Shown here piece after piece: positions 42,862-52,361 of a stretch of 64,000 nt of DNA. The stretch lies in NCBI GenBank assembly GCA_016869535.1, contig VGDX01000002.1, positions 186,001 to 250,000 on the forward strand, in the 5' to 3' direction. Below the pieces are notes generated by a model, which was given only the letters and a program-made list of their open reading frames with translations, did no database searches and was not told where the DNA came from. The position numbers were made by a program, and so were the translations under genes. The first letter of the stretch is position 1. Every line of letters begins with the position of its first letter. Source of the DNA: Alphaproteobacteria bacterium. Lineage in GTDB: Bacteria > Pseudomonadota > Alphaproteobacteria > Rhizobiales > Methyloligellaceae.

Positions 42862-44586
42862 TCAATCAGCCGTAAAGGCGATGATATTATTCCCGCGCTT
42901 GAAGTCGAGCTGGACGTTACCGCCGGCGCCGACCACGATGTACTGCTTGCCGTCCACATTGTATGCGGCGGGCGGCGCATTGACGCCGGCGCCCGCGAAG
43001 AACGACCACAGCACGTCGCCAGTCTTGGCATCGTAGGCACGGAACCATCCGTCGCCTTCACCGGTGAAGACTAGGCCGCCGGCAGTCGCCAGAGCCCCGC
43101 CCATCATCGGCAGCGGGGTCTTTTTCTGCCACGCGATCTTACCGGTATTATAATCGACGGCGGTGACGTTGCCGAACTGCTCGGAACCCGGGATCACCTT
43201 GAAGGCACCCCCAAGCCAGAGCTTGCCGCCCGGATAGGGCGAACTCTCGACGTGATAGGTCATCGGCTGGTGGAGATTAACAGCATAGGTCAACCCGAGT
43301 TCGGGATTTGCCGCCATCGGCGACCATTCCACGCCACCATTGGCGCCGGGCAGCATTGGTGTGCCTTCCGGCGTGGGCAACGACCACATGCCAGTCTGAT
43401 CCACCATTGCTTCGGAGAAGCGGATCAGGCTGCAATCGTCGCGATTATGGACGTAGACATTGCCCGTCTTGCCGCCATGGATCACTCCCGGCACGGTCTT
43501 GCCGTCCTTATCCTTCACATCGACCAGGATCGGTGGGCTGACCGCGTCCAAATCCCATACGTCGTGAGCGATGTACTGGAAGTGGCAGACATACTCGCCG
43601 TTGTCGAGATTCACCGACACGAGCGAGTTAGTATAGAGATTGTCGCCCGGCCGGATGGAGCCGTCGAGATCAGGTGAAGGATTGCCGACCACGAAGAAGA
43701 TGCGTTTCGACTTCAGGTCGACTGCCGGGTTCTGCCACACACCGCCGCCAAGCGTCTTGTAGGGATCACCCAACTTCTTGAGCGCGGCCTTCTCGGCTGC
43801 GATGTCACGATGCATATCCTTGCCCGTGGCGTCGTGGGTCGCCCATACGCCGGTGGAATCCTCGGGGATGGTGTGGAAGTTCCAGAGCAGCTTGCCGGTC
43901 TCGGCGTCGTAGGCACGCACGAAGCCGCGGATGCCATACTCGCCGCCATTGGTACCGATCAAGATCTTGCCGTCCACGGCGGTTGGCGCCATGGTCTCGC
44001 TATAACCGAGCTCAGGCTCGGAGATGTCCGTCTGCCAGATCAGGCTTCCGGTCTTGGCATCGAGTGCGACCAGCTTGGAGTCGAGGGTCCCCATAAAGAC
44101 CTTGTCGCCATAGATGGCGACGCCGCGGTTATTCGGACCGCAGCAATAGGTCGTGACGGGCCCCATCTTATGCTTGTAATGCCAATAGGCCTCGCCGGTC
44201 TTGGCGTTGATGGCATAGACGTGGTTGAAGGAAGTGGTGACGTACATAACCTCGCCGACGACGATCGGCGTCGTCTCCAATGACTCCTTCACTTCGGTCT
44301 GGAAAATCCAGGCAGGGCGAAGCTTGCCAACATTTGATGTGTTGATTTGCTTGCCGGGGTAATACCGGGTCTGGTCGTAATTGCCGTTGGTATGCAGAAA
44401 ATTGTTCTCATCCCCAGCGGCACCGCTCAGCTGATCCTGAGAGACAGAAGCGACAGGCGCATCCCTATGCTTGGTGGTAGCGGCTGCCGGCGTTTCTTCC
44501 TGGGCTAGCGCTTGATGCAGATTGGCACCGGCGAAGCCTATCACTAGCGCGCTTACCAGCGCGCCAGTCAACTTATAACTCGCCAT
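42862..44586 (-). CDS. PQQ-dependent alcohol dehydrogenase with lanthanide-type motif
   Basis: A 574-residue periplasmic quinoprotein: signal peptide (ends QALAQ), then an eight-bladed propeller with repeated AxDxxTGxxxW units ([33 protein letters not shown]). The adjacent disulphide is Cys148-Cys149 (YCCGPNNRG). Metal-site residues are Glu216 (GGEYGIRG), Asn302 (GNPSPD) and the catalytic Asp345 with Asp347 two residues later (WDLDAV). In this enzyme class an Asp at that +2 position marks lanthanide-dependent enzymes. No haem motif is present, so electrons must leave through a separate cytochrome, likely the next gene. Confidence 0.92.
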   Translation of the reverse strand: MASYKLTGALVSALVIGFAGANLHQALAQEETPAAATTKHRDAPVASVSQDQLSGAAGDENNFLHTNGNYDQTRYYPGKQINTSNVGKLRPAWIFQTEVKESLETTPIVVGEVMYVTTSFNHVYAINAKTGEAYWHYKHKMGPVTTYCCGPNNRGVAIYGDKVFMGTLDSKLVALDAKTGSLIWQTDISEPELGYSETMAPTAVDGKILIGTNGGEYGIRGFVRAYDAETGKLLWNFHTIPEDSTGVWATHDATGKDMHRDIAAEKAALKKLGDPYKTLGGGVWQNPAVDLKSKRIFFVVGNPSPDLDGSIRPGDNLYTNSLVSVNLDNGEYVCHFQYIAHDVWDLDAVSPPILVDVKDKDGKTVPGVIHGGKTGNVYVHNRDDCSLIRFSEAMVDQTGMWSLPTPEGTPMLPGANGGVEWSPMAANPELGLTYAVNLHQPMTYHVESSPYPGGKLWLGGAFKVIPGSEQFGNVTAVDYNTGKIAWQKKTPLPMMGGALATAGGLVFTGEGDGWFRAYDAKTGDVLWSFFAGAGVNAPPAAYNVDGKQYIVVGAGGNVQLDFKRGNNIIAFTAD

Positions 44587-44788
44587 TTTTTCCTCCCTAG
44601 CGTGATCCCGATTTGACCGGTTTTATCCGGCCGCTCCAGACGGGTTCGCGCCTTAAGATTGCGCGTGGCTATGCCATTTGTCAATGAAACCATTGCCTGT
44701 ACGCTCTCTTAGTACTGCTATTTTCTCCTGCTTCGAACAGGTAGAATCCCATTGGCGTCAAAGGTGTAGGGGAGCGAGAGTTTTGTCG

Positions 44789-46090
44789 ATGCAAGAGCTA
44801 GAGCATGGCCAATCGTTTCTTATACGTAGGCCTTACACTTTTAAGCTCGGCCCGCTGGTATTGCTCATAGGGTATTCACTGGCGTTTCTTTCGCAAATCC
44901 CATCGCTATTGGCCCTTTCCGATTCCGAAGCGTCAAGCTCTCGGGCGATTGAAGAAGGCGCTGTGGTGTCCATTGGCTATTTGAAACAGGAGGTGAAGCG
45001 GCTGATCCCGTTATCGCGTCTCAATGTCGAACCTGGTGATCTAGGTATCGCCGGCGCTGAGATCGCTCTCAAAGACAACAACACTACGGGCAAGTTCACC
45101 AAGCAGGCATTTACGCTCGACGTCGAGCGCGTTCCAATTGGTGCTGACGCCATTGAAGCCCTGCGTAAGCTTGTGGAGAAAGGCAACCATTTCGTGCTGG
45201 TCGACGCGCCTGCGGAGACTCTTCTCCGGCTGGCGGACTCGGTTAAGGACAAAGACGTGCTGTTGTTTAACGTGAGCGCACCGGAAGTGCGGCTACGACA
45301 AGAGGATTGTCGGGCAAATGTGCTGCACACGGCGCCGGATCGGGCCATGCTTGCCGATGCGCTCGCTCAATATCTCGTGTGGAAGCAATGGCAGCGTTGG
45401 CTCGTGTTGAAAGGCGTCCATCCTGAAGATCTCGCTTATCTCGATGCCTTGCATAGGGCTGTCAGGCGCTTTGGGGCGACCATCGTCGAGGAGCGCGAAT
45501 ACAAGGAGACACCTGGCGCACGTCGCTCCGACACCGGCCAGCAGCAAATCCAGTTACAAATGCCAGTTTTTACTCAAGGCGCGCCCACGCACGATGTCGT
45601 AGTTGTGGCCGATGAAGCGGAAATTTTCGGTCCTTATCTTCCGTACCGCACATGGGATCCTCGACCAGTGGCTGGCACCGCAGGCCTCAAGGCTATGAGC
45701 TGGCACCCGGCACACGAGCAATGGGGTGCCACACAGATGCAGAATCGTTTCCAGCGGTTTGCCAATCGCTTCATGTTGCCGCTCGACTATCAGGCTTGGA
45801 TCGCGGTCCGGGCGATTGGCGAAGCGGCGTCACGGACGCAGTCTTCCGAATTCGCTTCCATCGCGAAACATCTCCGTAGCGATAAACTCGAGCTTGCGGC
45901 CTTCAAGGGCCAGAAAGTTACTTTCCGTCCTTGGGATGGACAGCTTCGCCAGCCACTCCTGGTCGCCGGTCCCGAACTGCCTGTATCGATGTCGCCGCAA
46001 CAAGGCTTCCTCCATGAATATGCCGAGGTGGATACGCTCGGCATCGATCAGCCCGAAAGCAAATGCGAATTAGCAAGGGAAGGGAAGTGA
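44789..46090 (+). CDS. ABC-type substrate-binding protein of PQQ-dehydrogenase systems
   Basis: ATG 44789 is taken because AGGGGAGCGAG lies upstream and the N-terminal segment RRPYTFKLGPLVLLIGYSLAFL then serves as signal anchor; 433 residues. The mature start SIGYLKQEVKRLIPLSRLN and AGAEIALKDNNTTGKFT match the family annotated as substrate-binding protein of PQQ-dependent alcohol dehydrogenase systems, a periplasmic-binding fold related to branched-chain amino acid receptors. The usual ATPase and permease partners are not beside it. It is divergent from the dehydrogenase (202-base promoter region). Confidence 0.82.
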   Translation: MQELEHGQSFLIRRPYTFKLGPLVLLIGYSLAFLSQIPSLLALSDSEASSSRAIEEGAVVSIGYLKQEVKRLIPLSRLNVEPGDLGIAGAEIALKDNNTTGKFTKQAFTLDVERVPIGADAIEALRKLVEKGNHFVLVDAPAETLLRLADSVKDKDVLLFNVSAPEVRLRQEDCRANVLHTAPDRAMLADALAQYLVWKQWQRWLVLKGVHPEDLAYLDALHRAVRRFGATIVEEREYKETPGARRSDTGQQQIQLQMPVFTQGAPTHDVVVVADEAEIFGPYLPYRTWDPRPVAGTAGLKAMSWHPAHEQWGATQMQNRFQRFANRFMLPLDYQAWIAVRAIGEAASRTQSSEFASIAKHLRSDKLELAAFKGQKVTFRPWDGQLRQPLLVAGPELPVSMSPQQGFLHEYAEVDTLGIDQPESKCELAREGK

Positions 46091-47064
46091 GCGTGCACAA
46101 GTTTCAGATTGTCATCGCGATGCTCGGCTCGATTTCGATCGCCTCACCATCTGCGGCTTACACGGTCTACGTTTCCAACGAGAAAGGCAATTCGCTGACG
46201 GTGATCGATAGCACGACCCTCGAGGTCCTGGAGACGATCCAGGTTGGTCAGCGTCCTCGTGGAATCATGCTGACAAGAGATGGCAAACAACTCCTGATCT
46301 GTGCCAGCGACGACAACACCGTACAGCTGCTAGACGTATCCACGCGCGATCTCGTGGGCGATCTACCATCCGGGCCCGACCCGGAACTGCTCAACATCCA
46401 CCCCTTGGGAAGTCCCGTCTATATCGCCAATGAAGACGACAACCTGCTTACGATAGTCGATCTTCCGGAAAGAGAAGTACTGGCGGAGGTGGAGGTCGGT
46501 GTCGAGCCTGAAGGCGTCGGTGTCAGTCCCGACGGCAAGGTTGTGGTGGTGACCTCGGAAACCACAAACATGGCTCACTTTATCGACACCGAGACCAATA
46601 CGATCTTCGACAATGTGCTGGTCGGATCGCGGCCACGTTTTGCTGAATTTACCACCGACGGCACGCAATTATGGGTGACAGCGGAGGTCGGTGGCACAGT
46701 CGCGGTCATCGATCCCAAGACGCGCGAGATCATCAAGACGATCGGTTTTGAGATACCGGGCATACAGCCCGAATATATCCAGCCGGTCGGCGTGCGCGTC
46801 ACCAAGGACGGCACCAAGGCTTTCGTTGCCTTGGGGCCGGCCAATCATGTGGCGGTGATCGATGCGAAGAAACTTGAGGTGGAGAAATACCTGCTCGTGG
46901 GAAAGCGGGTCTGGCAGCTCGCCTTCACGCCTGACGATGGACTCCTGTTTACCACCAACGGAAACAGCAACGATGTTTCGGTGATCGATGTAGCCAGCCT
47001 GAAGGTCGTTAAGTCGATACCCGTGGGCTATGCGCCGTGGGGTGTCACTGTTTCGCAGGACTGA
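46087..47064 (+). CDS. PQQ-catabolism-associated YVTN beta-propeller protein
   Basis: The GTG at 46087 overlaps the receptor stop (GTGA) and follows GGAAGGGAA; 325 residues. Signal peptide ends PSAAY. Seven repeats of the YVTN type follow (VYVSNEKGNSLTVIDSTTLEV, PRGIMLTRDGKQLLI, PEGVGVSPDGKVVVV, PWGVTVSQD). It belongs to the propeller group found with PQQ dehydrogenases, and its position here agrees. It may bind a periplasmic substrate or partner protein; catalytic residues are not evident. Confidence 0.85.
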   Translation: MSVHKFQIVIAMLGSISIASPSAAYTVYVSNEKGNSLTVIDSTTLEVLETIQVGQRPRGIMLTRDGKQLLICASDDNTVQLLDVSTRDLVGDLPSGPDPELLNIHPLGSPVYIANEDDNLLTIVDLPEREVLAEVEVGVEPEGVGVSPDGKVVVVTSETTNMAHFIDTETNTIFDNVLVGSRPRFAEFTTDGTQLWVTAEVGGTVAVIDPKTREIIKTIGFEIPGIQPEYIQPVGVRVTKDGTKAFVALGPANHVAVIDAKKLEVEKYLLVGKRVWQLAFTPDDGLLFTTNGNSNDVSVIDVASLKVVKSIPVGYAPWGVTVSQD

Positions 47065-47116
47065 TCCAAACGCAAAAGCTGCGCTTCACCGTGAATTGTG
47101 CTTCTCACCAGATCTA

Positions 47117-47314
47117 TTAGGCCGAAGCAATCCATTCACCGGCCACGTAGCCGAACGCGACAGCATCAGGGTTTTTCTTGGCGGCCTGCCGCAGCTTGTC
47201 CTCGGCATCGACCATGAGACTACGACGACGGGTGCCGGTATCGTCGCTTGCGTCCTTGAAGCCGCTCAGGAGGATGATCTTCCTGCCGCGCATGACGATC
47301 TTCGGGAGTGCCAT
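47117..47314 (-). CDS. Small hypothetical protein, 65 aa
   Basis: The ATG at 47314 is preceded by GAGGAGAG at an ideal distance, the best argument that this short frame is real. The peptide is basic at first (MRGRKIILLSG, TRRRSLM) and then mixed helical (EDKLRQAAKK). I recognise no family. The remaining sequence to 47500 shows no gene. It occupies the place where ATPase and permease genes of the PQQ-associated transporter would often be found. Confidence 0.45.
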   Translation of the reverse strand: MALPKIVMRGRKIILLSGFKDASDDTGTRRRSLMVDAEDKLRQAAKKNPDAVAFGYVAGEWIASA

Positions 47315-47500
47315 TTCTCTCTCCTCGGCCTGCCCGGAAGAACGCTCTGAACAATTACAGAAAAGCTCAGGGCTCAGAGTCGCGCTTCAAGGCAAGCAGC
47401 CTTGCTCCAAACGGCGACCCCCACGTCAGCCAAGGACGTTGGTAGCAAGGAAATGCGACGAAGCTAAGACCATCGAGCGACGAGAATGAAATTATGCGCA

Positions 47501-48515
47501 TCAAACATGTTGCCTGTACGCGGCGGCGGCAAGAGATGCGAGACCTTGCTGCGTTGCAACAACCGGCTTCCAGTTCAGGCGGCCAAGTGCAGATGGATCG
47601 GCTACCAAAGAGCCGAACAGGGGTTGGTAGTTCTCCATCTTGCCCGCTGCGCGTAACGCAGCTTCAAGCATGAACCGAGGAACGTAGAACAATCCCGCCC
47701 GGCGCCCGAGTCCTTGCCGCAATGCAGCAACGATCGCACCGACGGTGAGTGGTTTTGGATCAGCGACGATAAGGGGACGTTTCAAGGGCAAAGATGCGGC
47801 GAGAACCCGGTCAACCGCTTCGACCAGATTATCGATGCTGAGCAAAGAATGCTCACCACTCAAGCCCGCGAGGGGCAGAGGGTAGGGCGAGCGCGCGAGC
47901 TTGATGAGCCGCGCCATGTTGCCTTGCACCCCCGGTCCGTAAACGAGCGCTAATCTCAGCGCCACCCAATCGAGGCCCGTTTCGGCGAGCCCCTGCTCGG
48001 CGGCGAGCTTCGACCTTCCATAGGCGTCGGTGGGCTGCGGCTCACAATCCTCGGTGAGCACGTTATCGGCGGTCGGACCGGACTGCGCTCTGATCGAAGA
48101 GAGAAAAACAAAGCGCTTGATGCGGGCACGCTCGGCTGCCTTGGCAAACTTGACGGTGGCCTCCGTATTAAAGCGGCGGTAATCGTCCTCGGGCAGTCCC
48201 CGACATGGTACTGGCGATGCCGGCTGTGTGGATTACGGCGTCTACGCCGGCCAGCCCCACGGCCATGTTGTGAGGACGGGCGAGATCGCCGATCAGCACG
48301 CTTGCACAACCTTCTGGCATGATGGTCGGCCGTCGAAGGAGCACGCGAAGCCTAAAACCACGTTTCGGCAGCTCTTTGAGTAGATATTGACCGATGAAGC
48401 CTGTGGCTCCGGTCAGGGCTACGAGAGGCTTTCGGTCTCCGGGTGCCGTGATGTCAACCATGGCCGCGAGGCCTGCAAGGTTTGGGCCGAGCGTTGTGCT
48501 ATCTTTAGTGGACAA
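47501..48515 (-). pseudogene. NAD-dependent epimerase/dehydratase (SDR), frameshifted
   Basis: Two adjacent frames encode one extended-SDR protein. The first (from 48515 or ATG 48461) has the Rossmann motif LTGATGFIGQYL and ends out of frame after HTAGIASTMSG. Omitting the T at 48197 (plus strand) restores LPEDDYRRFNTEATVKFAKAAE, FVFLSSIRA and then DAYGRSKLAAEQ (the catalytic YxxxK) and the rest to 47501. The restored length is about 320-340 residues. It is either a recent one-base insertion or a sequencing error. The protein resembles NDUFA9/UDP-sugar epimerase-like enzymes. Confidence 0.8.
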
Positions 48516-48646
48516 TCAGATTTTGGCCGGAGCAAGCCGCATGTGCTGCAAAACCAGTCCAGGGCGCGGTACTGGCTTGCAATTTGACCCCATTCTGCGG
48601 AAAAACATCCGAAGAGAAGGCTGAAGTCGACAACTGGGGAACCGGT

Positions 48647-49672
48647 ATGAATCTCGTTGAACTCAACAAGATCGCCACGGCCATGGTCGCGCCTGGCAAG
48701 GGGATTCTCGCCGCTGACGAGTCCGGCGGCACCATCAAGAAACGTTTCGATGCCATCGGCGTCGATTCCACGGAAAACAACCGACGCGACTACCGCGAGT
48801 TGCTGTTCCGCTCCGCTAAAGCCATGTCTGAGCGCATCTCTGGTGTGATCCTGTTCGACGAAACCATCAGGCAAAAGGGCGCTGACGGCACCCCGCTGGT
48901 CAGGGTGATTGAACAAGCAGGCTCCATCCCCGGTATCAAGGTGGACAAAGGCGCAAAGCCTCTCGCCTTCTCACCCGGTGAAACCATCACTGAGGGGCTC
49001 GATGGTTTGCGCGAGCGGCTGATCGAATATCGCGATCTAGGCGCCAGGTTCTGCAAGTGGCGAGCGGTGATCGATATCGGCCCCGGCATACCGAGCTACA
49101 ATTGCATTAGTGCCAATGCTCATGCACTCGCCCGCTACGCCGCGCTCTGCCAGGAGCAGAGCCTCGTGCCGATCGTGGAGCCTGAGGTGCTTATGGATGG
49201 CGATCACGATATCGCACGCTGCGAAGAGGTCACCGAATTTGTGCTTAAGACCGTGTTCCAGGAGCTCTACTACGCGAAGGTGCAACTGGAAGGTATGGTG
49301 CTGAAGCCCAATATGGTGGTCCCGGGCAAGAAATGCGCAAAGCAAGCCTCCGATATGGAAATAGCGGAGAAAACGCTTCGTGTGCTCAAGGCCTGCGTGC
49401 CGGCTTCCGTGCCGGGGATCGCCTTCCTGTCGGGCGGGCAATCCGATGTCGAAGCTACCGCGCGTCTCGACGTCATGAATAAGATCGGTGGCGTGCCGTG
49501 GAACCTCACCTTCTCTTATGGGCGCGCGTTACAGGCCGCTCCGCAAAAGGCCTGGTCCGGTAAAACCGAGAACCGGGAAAAGGCGCAAACAGCCTTCGCC
49601 CATCGGGCCGAGATGAACGGTCTGGCCACTCTCGGTAAATGGACGCGCGAGCTCGAGAAGAAGGCCGCCTGA
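48647..49672 (+). CDS. fda: Class I fructose-bisphosphate aldolase
   Basis: Start at ATG 48647 (GGGGA seven bases upstream); 341 residues. It is the eukaryote-like class I type: GKGILAADESGGTIKKRF near 17-34, FCKWRAVIDIG near 135, and the Schiff-base lysine block VQLEGMVLKPNMVVPG near 215-230, then FLSGGQSDVEATARLD. It cleaves fructose-1,6-bisphosphate into dihydroxyacetone phosphate and glyceraldehyde-3-phosphate without a metal. Single gene, divergent from the frameshifted SDR. The symbol is a customary one for this type. Confidence 0.93.
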   Translation: MNLVELNKIATAMVAPGKGILAADESGGTIKKRFDAIGVDSTENNRRDYRELLFRSAKAMSERISGVILFDETIRQKGADGTPLVRVIEQAGSIPGIKVDKGAKPLAFSPGETITEGLDGLRERLIEYRDLGARFCKWRAVIDIGPGIPSYNCISANAHALARYAALCQEQSLVPIVEPEVLMDGDHDIARCEEVTEFVLKTVFQELYYAKVQLEGMVLKPNMVVPGKKCAKQASDMEIAEKTLRVLKACVPASVPGIAFLSGGQSDVEATARLDVMNKIGGVPWNLTFSYGRALQAAPQKAWSGKTENREKAQTAFAHRAEMNGLATLGKWTRELEKKAA

Positions 49673-49676
49673 AATT

Positions 49677-50234
49677 TCAGGTGAGCCAGCTTATGCTTGG
49701 ATCCTTGCGTGGCACCGGCGCCGGGCTTCGCAGCGGGTGGCCCACCACAATCGGCGCGACCGGTATGCATTTAGGATGCAAGCCGAGTACGGCTTTGCCA
49801 TCGGCCGTCGAGAGCCAATGCTGAGCAAAACCGATCCAGCACGTGCCCAGTCCTTTGGCATAGGCGGCGAGCATGAGATTCTCAGCGGCCAGTGCGCAAT
49901 CCTCGACCGCCCAGTCGGTCGGCTCGCGAGCGGCGATTACCACTAATACCGGTGCGCGATAGAAGATGTGGAACTTCGGATCGTTCAACATGTCGCGAAA
50001 CGGATGTGAAGGCGCGTCGAACGAAACCTTCAACAGATGCGCCTTTGCCCGGTCCGATATCTTGCCCAGCAAGCCCGGCTGCTTCACGACGATAAAGGAC
50101 CAAGGCTGCTGATTGATGGCGCTGGGCGCCTTGATCGCGGCGTCAATAAGTTGGCGAACCGCATCGTCGTCGACCGGTTCATCGGTATATTCGCGCACGG
50201 ACCGCCGCCCGTTTATGGCTTCCAGCAACTCCAT
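49677..50234 (-). CDS. Nitroreductase family protein
   Basis: A 185-residue FMN-dependent nitroreductase: it begins MELLEAINGRRSVREYTDEPV (phosphate-binding RRS-R), has APSAINQQPWSFIVV near 37-51, and AAENLMLAAYAKGLGTCWIGF near 125-145, followed by PIVVGHP. These are the FMN-contact regions. It reduces nitro-compounds or quinones with NAD(P)H; the physiological substrate is unknown. It converges on the aldolase gene with four bases between stops. Confidence 0.9.
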   Translation of the reverse strand: MELLEAINGRRSVREYTDEPVDDDAVRQLIDAAIKAPSAINQQPWSFIVVKQPGLLGKISDRAKAHLLKVSFDAPSHPFRDMLNDPKFHIFYRAPVLVVIAAREPTDWAVEDCALAAENLMLAAYAKGLGTCWIGFAQHWLSTADGKAVLGLHPKCIPVAPIVVGHPLRSPAPVPRKDPSISWLT

Positions 50235-50296
50235 AACGGAGAGAGTCCGGCAATGGCATTCGAGCCGCGTTGAGCCAGATCAAGGAGTTGAGAGGG

Positions 50297-51559
50297 CTAA
50301 GGCATCGGTTGGCCGGGACTCTCCCCCGGCACTTCGGATGAAGGCTCGCTCGCTGGCGGTTCATCGCCAGATGACGGTTCATCAGGCGCCGCCTCGATAG
50401 CCGGCGATTCGGGCGTGAGCGGCGGGGGTGCTGCGTCGAGCGTGGCCGCGCTCCATTGCAAAAGTTCGGTCTGCACCTTGCCGAATGCTTGATCTAGAGC
50501 GTGCGCATAGGCTGGCGTATCGGTCCCGGCGACAGGTGCCGTGACTTGAAACAGCTTCGCGCCGATGATCTTGCCGTCGGCATCCAGGATCTTGCCCATG
50601 AACTCGATCTCTGCTTCTGGCTCGCCCTCGGTCGATATATGGAAGCGCCGGATGTCGATCAGAAGCTTGTAGCCGCCGAGCCCTTCCTGTGTCCGGGTCA
50701 CCGATTGCGCGTAGCCTGCATTCTCGAAGCTCTGAAGCAATTTCGCCTGAAGCAAGACCGGCAGGTTGTCGCTCCAACGCGCATCCTGCAGTTGCTTGCT
50801 CTCGCCTTCAGCAGGTTGCAGCAAAATCCTGTCGGTGTTGAAACCCATGACTGTCGTCGGCTCAGGGATTACCAATTGCCAGGAAGGTGCCTCGGATGGA
50901 GGCGAGGGGAGGTCCGTTCCAGTTGAGAGATCGAACACCGGAACGCCGCCGGCACCGGTTCCGCCTCCCGTCATGCGCTCAAGTCCAGCGAGGATACCGT
51001 CAACTTTGTCGGAATTGCGCGCCAGCGCATCGGTGAAGGTCTCGATATTGGTGATGGCTTGATTCAGTGCCTCGGCATTTTGAGCAAGGACGTCATCGAC
51101 GCGTTGGAAGGCATCACGCGCGGCTTGCGTCCAGTCCTGGCTCGCGCTGGGCTGCGCGATAAGCGTAGGCGGTGCGCCGCCATCACCAACGACCTGAGGC
51201 GTAGAGCCGCTACCGCCCCTGAGCGTCACCGCCGCGCCGCCCGTAAGACCTTGCGTCTCGATGCCGACCAGTGTGTCGGTGCGAATTGGTGTGTTGCGGT
51301 CAACGGCAATAGTGGCGATCACCTGCTCCGGGGCATTCGGGTTGAGCGTGAGATGGGTAACTTCGCCAACGCGGATGCCGTTGAATAGGACCGCCGAGCC
51401 CGGGAGCAAACCCGATACTGAGCCCTCATAGCGAACTTGATAGATAGCGCGCTGCGTGAAACCGCCCTTGTTCTCGAGCCAATAGACGAAGGCAAAGCTC
51501 GCCAGGATGATTGCGAGCATGAACAGTCCGATCAGGGCATAACGGGCACGCGTTTCCAT
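50297..51559 (-). CDS. MlaD/MCE protein fused to an ABC auxiliary lipoprotein-like domain
   Basis: A 420-residue protein. One transmembrane segment at 6-28 precedes an MCE domain (40-115; VRYEGSVSGLLPGSAVLFNGIRVGEV and TLVGIETQGLTGGAAVTL). After a helical linker (150-200) the C-terminal part, about 225-370, resembles the PqiC/ABC_trans_aux domain (YQLVIPEP-like start, SDNLPVLLQAKLLQSFENAG, FHISTEGEPEAEIEF). The tail is Pro/Glu-rich. Normally that domain is a separate outer-membrane lipoprotein; here one chain could bridge both sides of the periplasm. Third gene of the Mla-type operon. Confidence 0.85.
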   Translation of the reverse strand: METRARYALIGLFMLAIILASFAFVYWLENKGGFTQRAIYQVRYEGSVSGLLPGSAVLFNGIRVGEVTHLTLNPNAPEQVIATIAVDRNTPIRTDTLVGIETQGLTGGAAVTLRGGSGSTPQVVGDGGAPPTLIAQPSASQDWTQAARDAFQRVDDVLAQNAEALNQAITNIETFTDALARNSDKVDGILAGLERMTGGGTGAGGVPVFDLSTGTDLPSPPSEAPSWQLVIPEPTTVMGFNTDRILLQPAEGESKQLQDARWSDNLPVLLQAKLLQSFENAGYAQSVTRTQEGLGGYKLLIDIRRFHISTEGEPEAEIEFMGKILDADGKIIGAKLFQVTAPVAGTDTPAYAHALDQAFGKVQTELLQWSAATLDAAPPPLTPESPAIEAAPDEPSSGDEPPASEPSSEVPGESPGQPMP

Positions 51560-51572
51560 CGATCAAAGTCCT

Positions 51573-52355
51573 TTAGGTCATGCGCTCAATTTGGCGGTCC
51601 GCCAGCATGCCGCCGCGCTTCCCCTGGAAATAAGTCTTAACCCAGGGATGTTCGCTTTCGAGCATGGTGAGAATTGGACCTTCCGCGACCACTATACCGT
51701 CAGCGATGACCGCAACCCGATCGCAAGCGGTATAGAGGCTTTCCAGGTCGTGAGTCACCATGAACACGGTGATCTCCAAGGTCTGTTGCAGGGTGCGGAT
51801 CAGCTCGTCGAAATCGCCGGCTGAGATTGGGTCGAGCCCCGAGGTGGGCTCATCGAGGAAGACGATCTCGGGATCGAGCGCCAGTGCCCGGGCGAGCGCC
51901 ACACGCTTGGTCATCCCACCCGACAGCTCAGAGGGAAGTTTGTCGGCGTCCTTGGGCGTAAGTCCGACCATTTCCAGTTTGGCCAGAGCCATCTCGTCGA
52001 GCAGTCGCGGCGACAGATTGAGATTCTCGCGCATGGGGAATTGCACGTTTTGGCGTACGGTGAGTGAAGAAAACAGCGCACCTTGCTGGAATAGGACTCC
52101 CCAACGCCGTTCCAGCGCGCGTCGTTCGGTTTCGTTTGCCTCGTCAAGATTGACACCGAGCACTTCTATCGTGCCATGCCGTTTCGGTAGAAGGCCGATA
52201 ATGGTCCGCAACAACACCGATTTGCCAGCACCAGACGCTCCGACGACGCCGAGAATTTCGGCGCCGCGGACGTCGAGAGACAGATGATCGAGCACGTTCT
52301 GGTCGCCGAAACCGACAACGAGGTCGCGCACTTTGATTACGGTGTTGTCAGTCAT
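51573..52355 (-). CDS. Mla-type lipid transporter ATP-binding protein
   Basis: A 260-residue ABC ATPase of the MlaF group. Walker A is VGASGAGKSVLLRTIIGL near 35-52, the signature LSGGMTKRVALARALALDPE near 143, Walker B IVFLDEPTSGLDPISAGDFDELI near 165. The SAGDFDELI ending after the Walker B is typical of MlaF. It drives phospholipid transfer between the membranes together with the permease (seven bases upstream) and the MCE protein (13 bases downstream). Confidence 0.94.
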   Translation of the reverse strand: MTDNTVIKVRDLVVGFGDQNVLDHLSLDVRGAEILGVVGASGAGKSVLLRTIIGLLPKRHGTIEVLGVNLDEANETERRALERRWGVLFQQGALFSSLTVRQNVQFPMRENLNLSPRLLDEMALAKLEMVGLTPKDADKLPSELSGGMTKRVALARALALDPEIVFLDEPTSGLDPISAGDFDELIRTLQQTLEITVFMVTHDLESLYTACDRVAVIADGIVVAEGPILTMLESEHPWVKTYFQGKRGGMLADRQIERMT

Positions 52356-52361
52356 TCAAAC

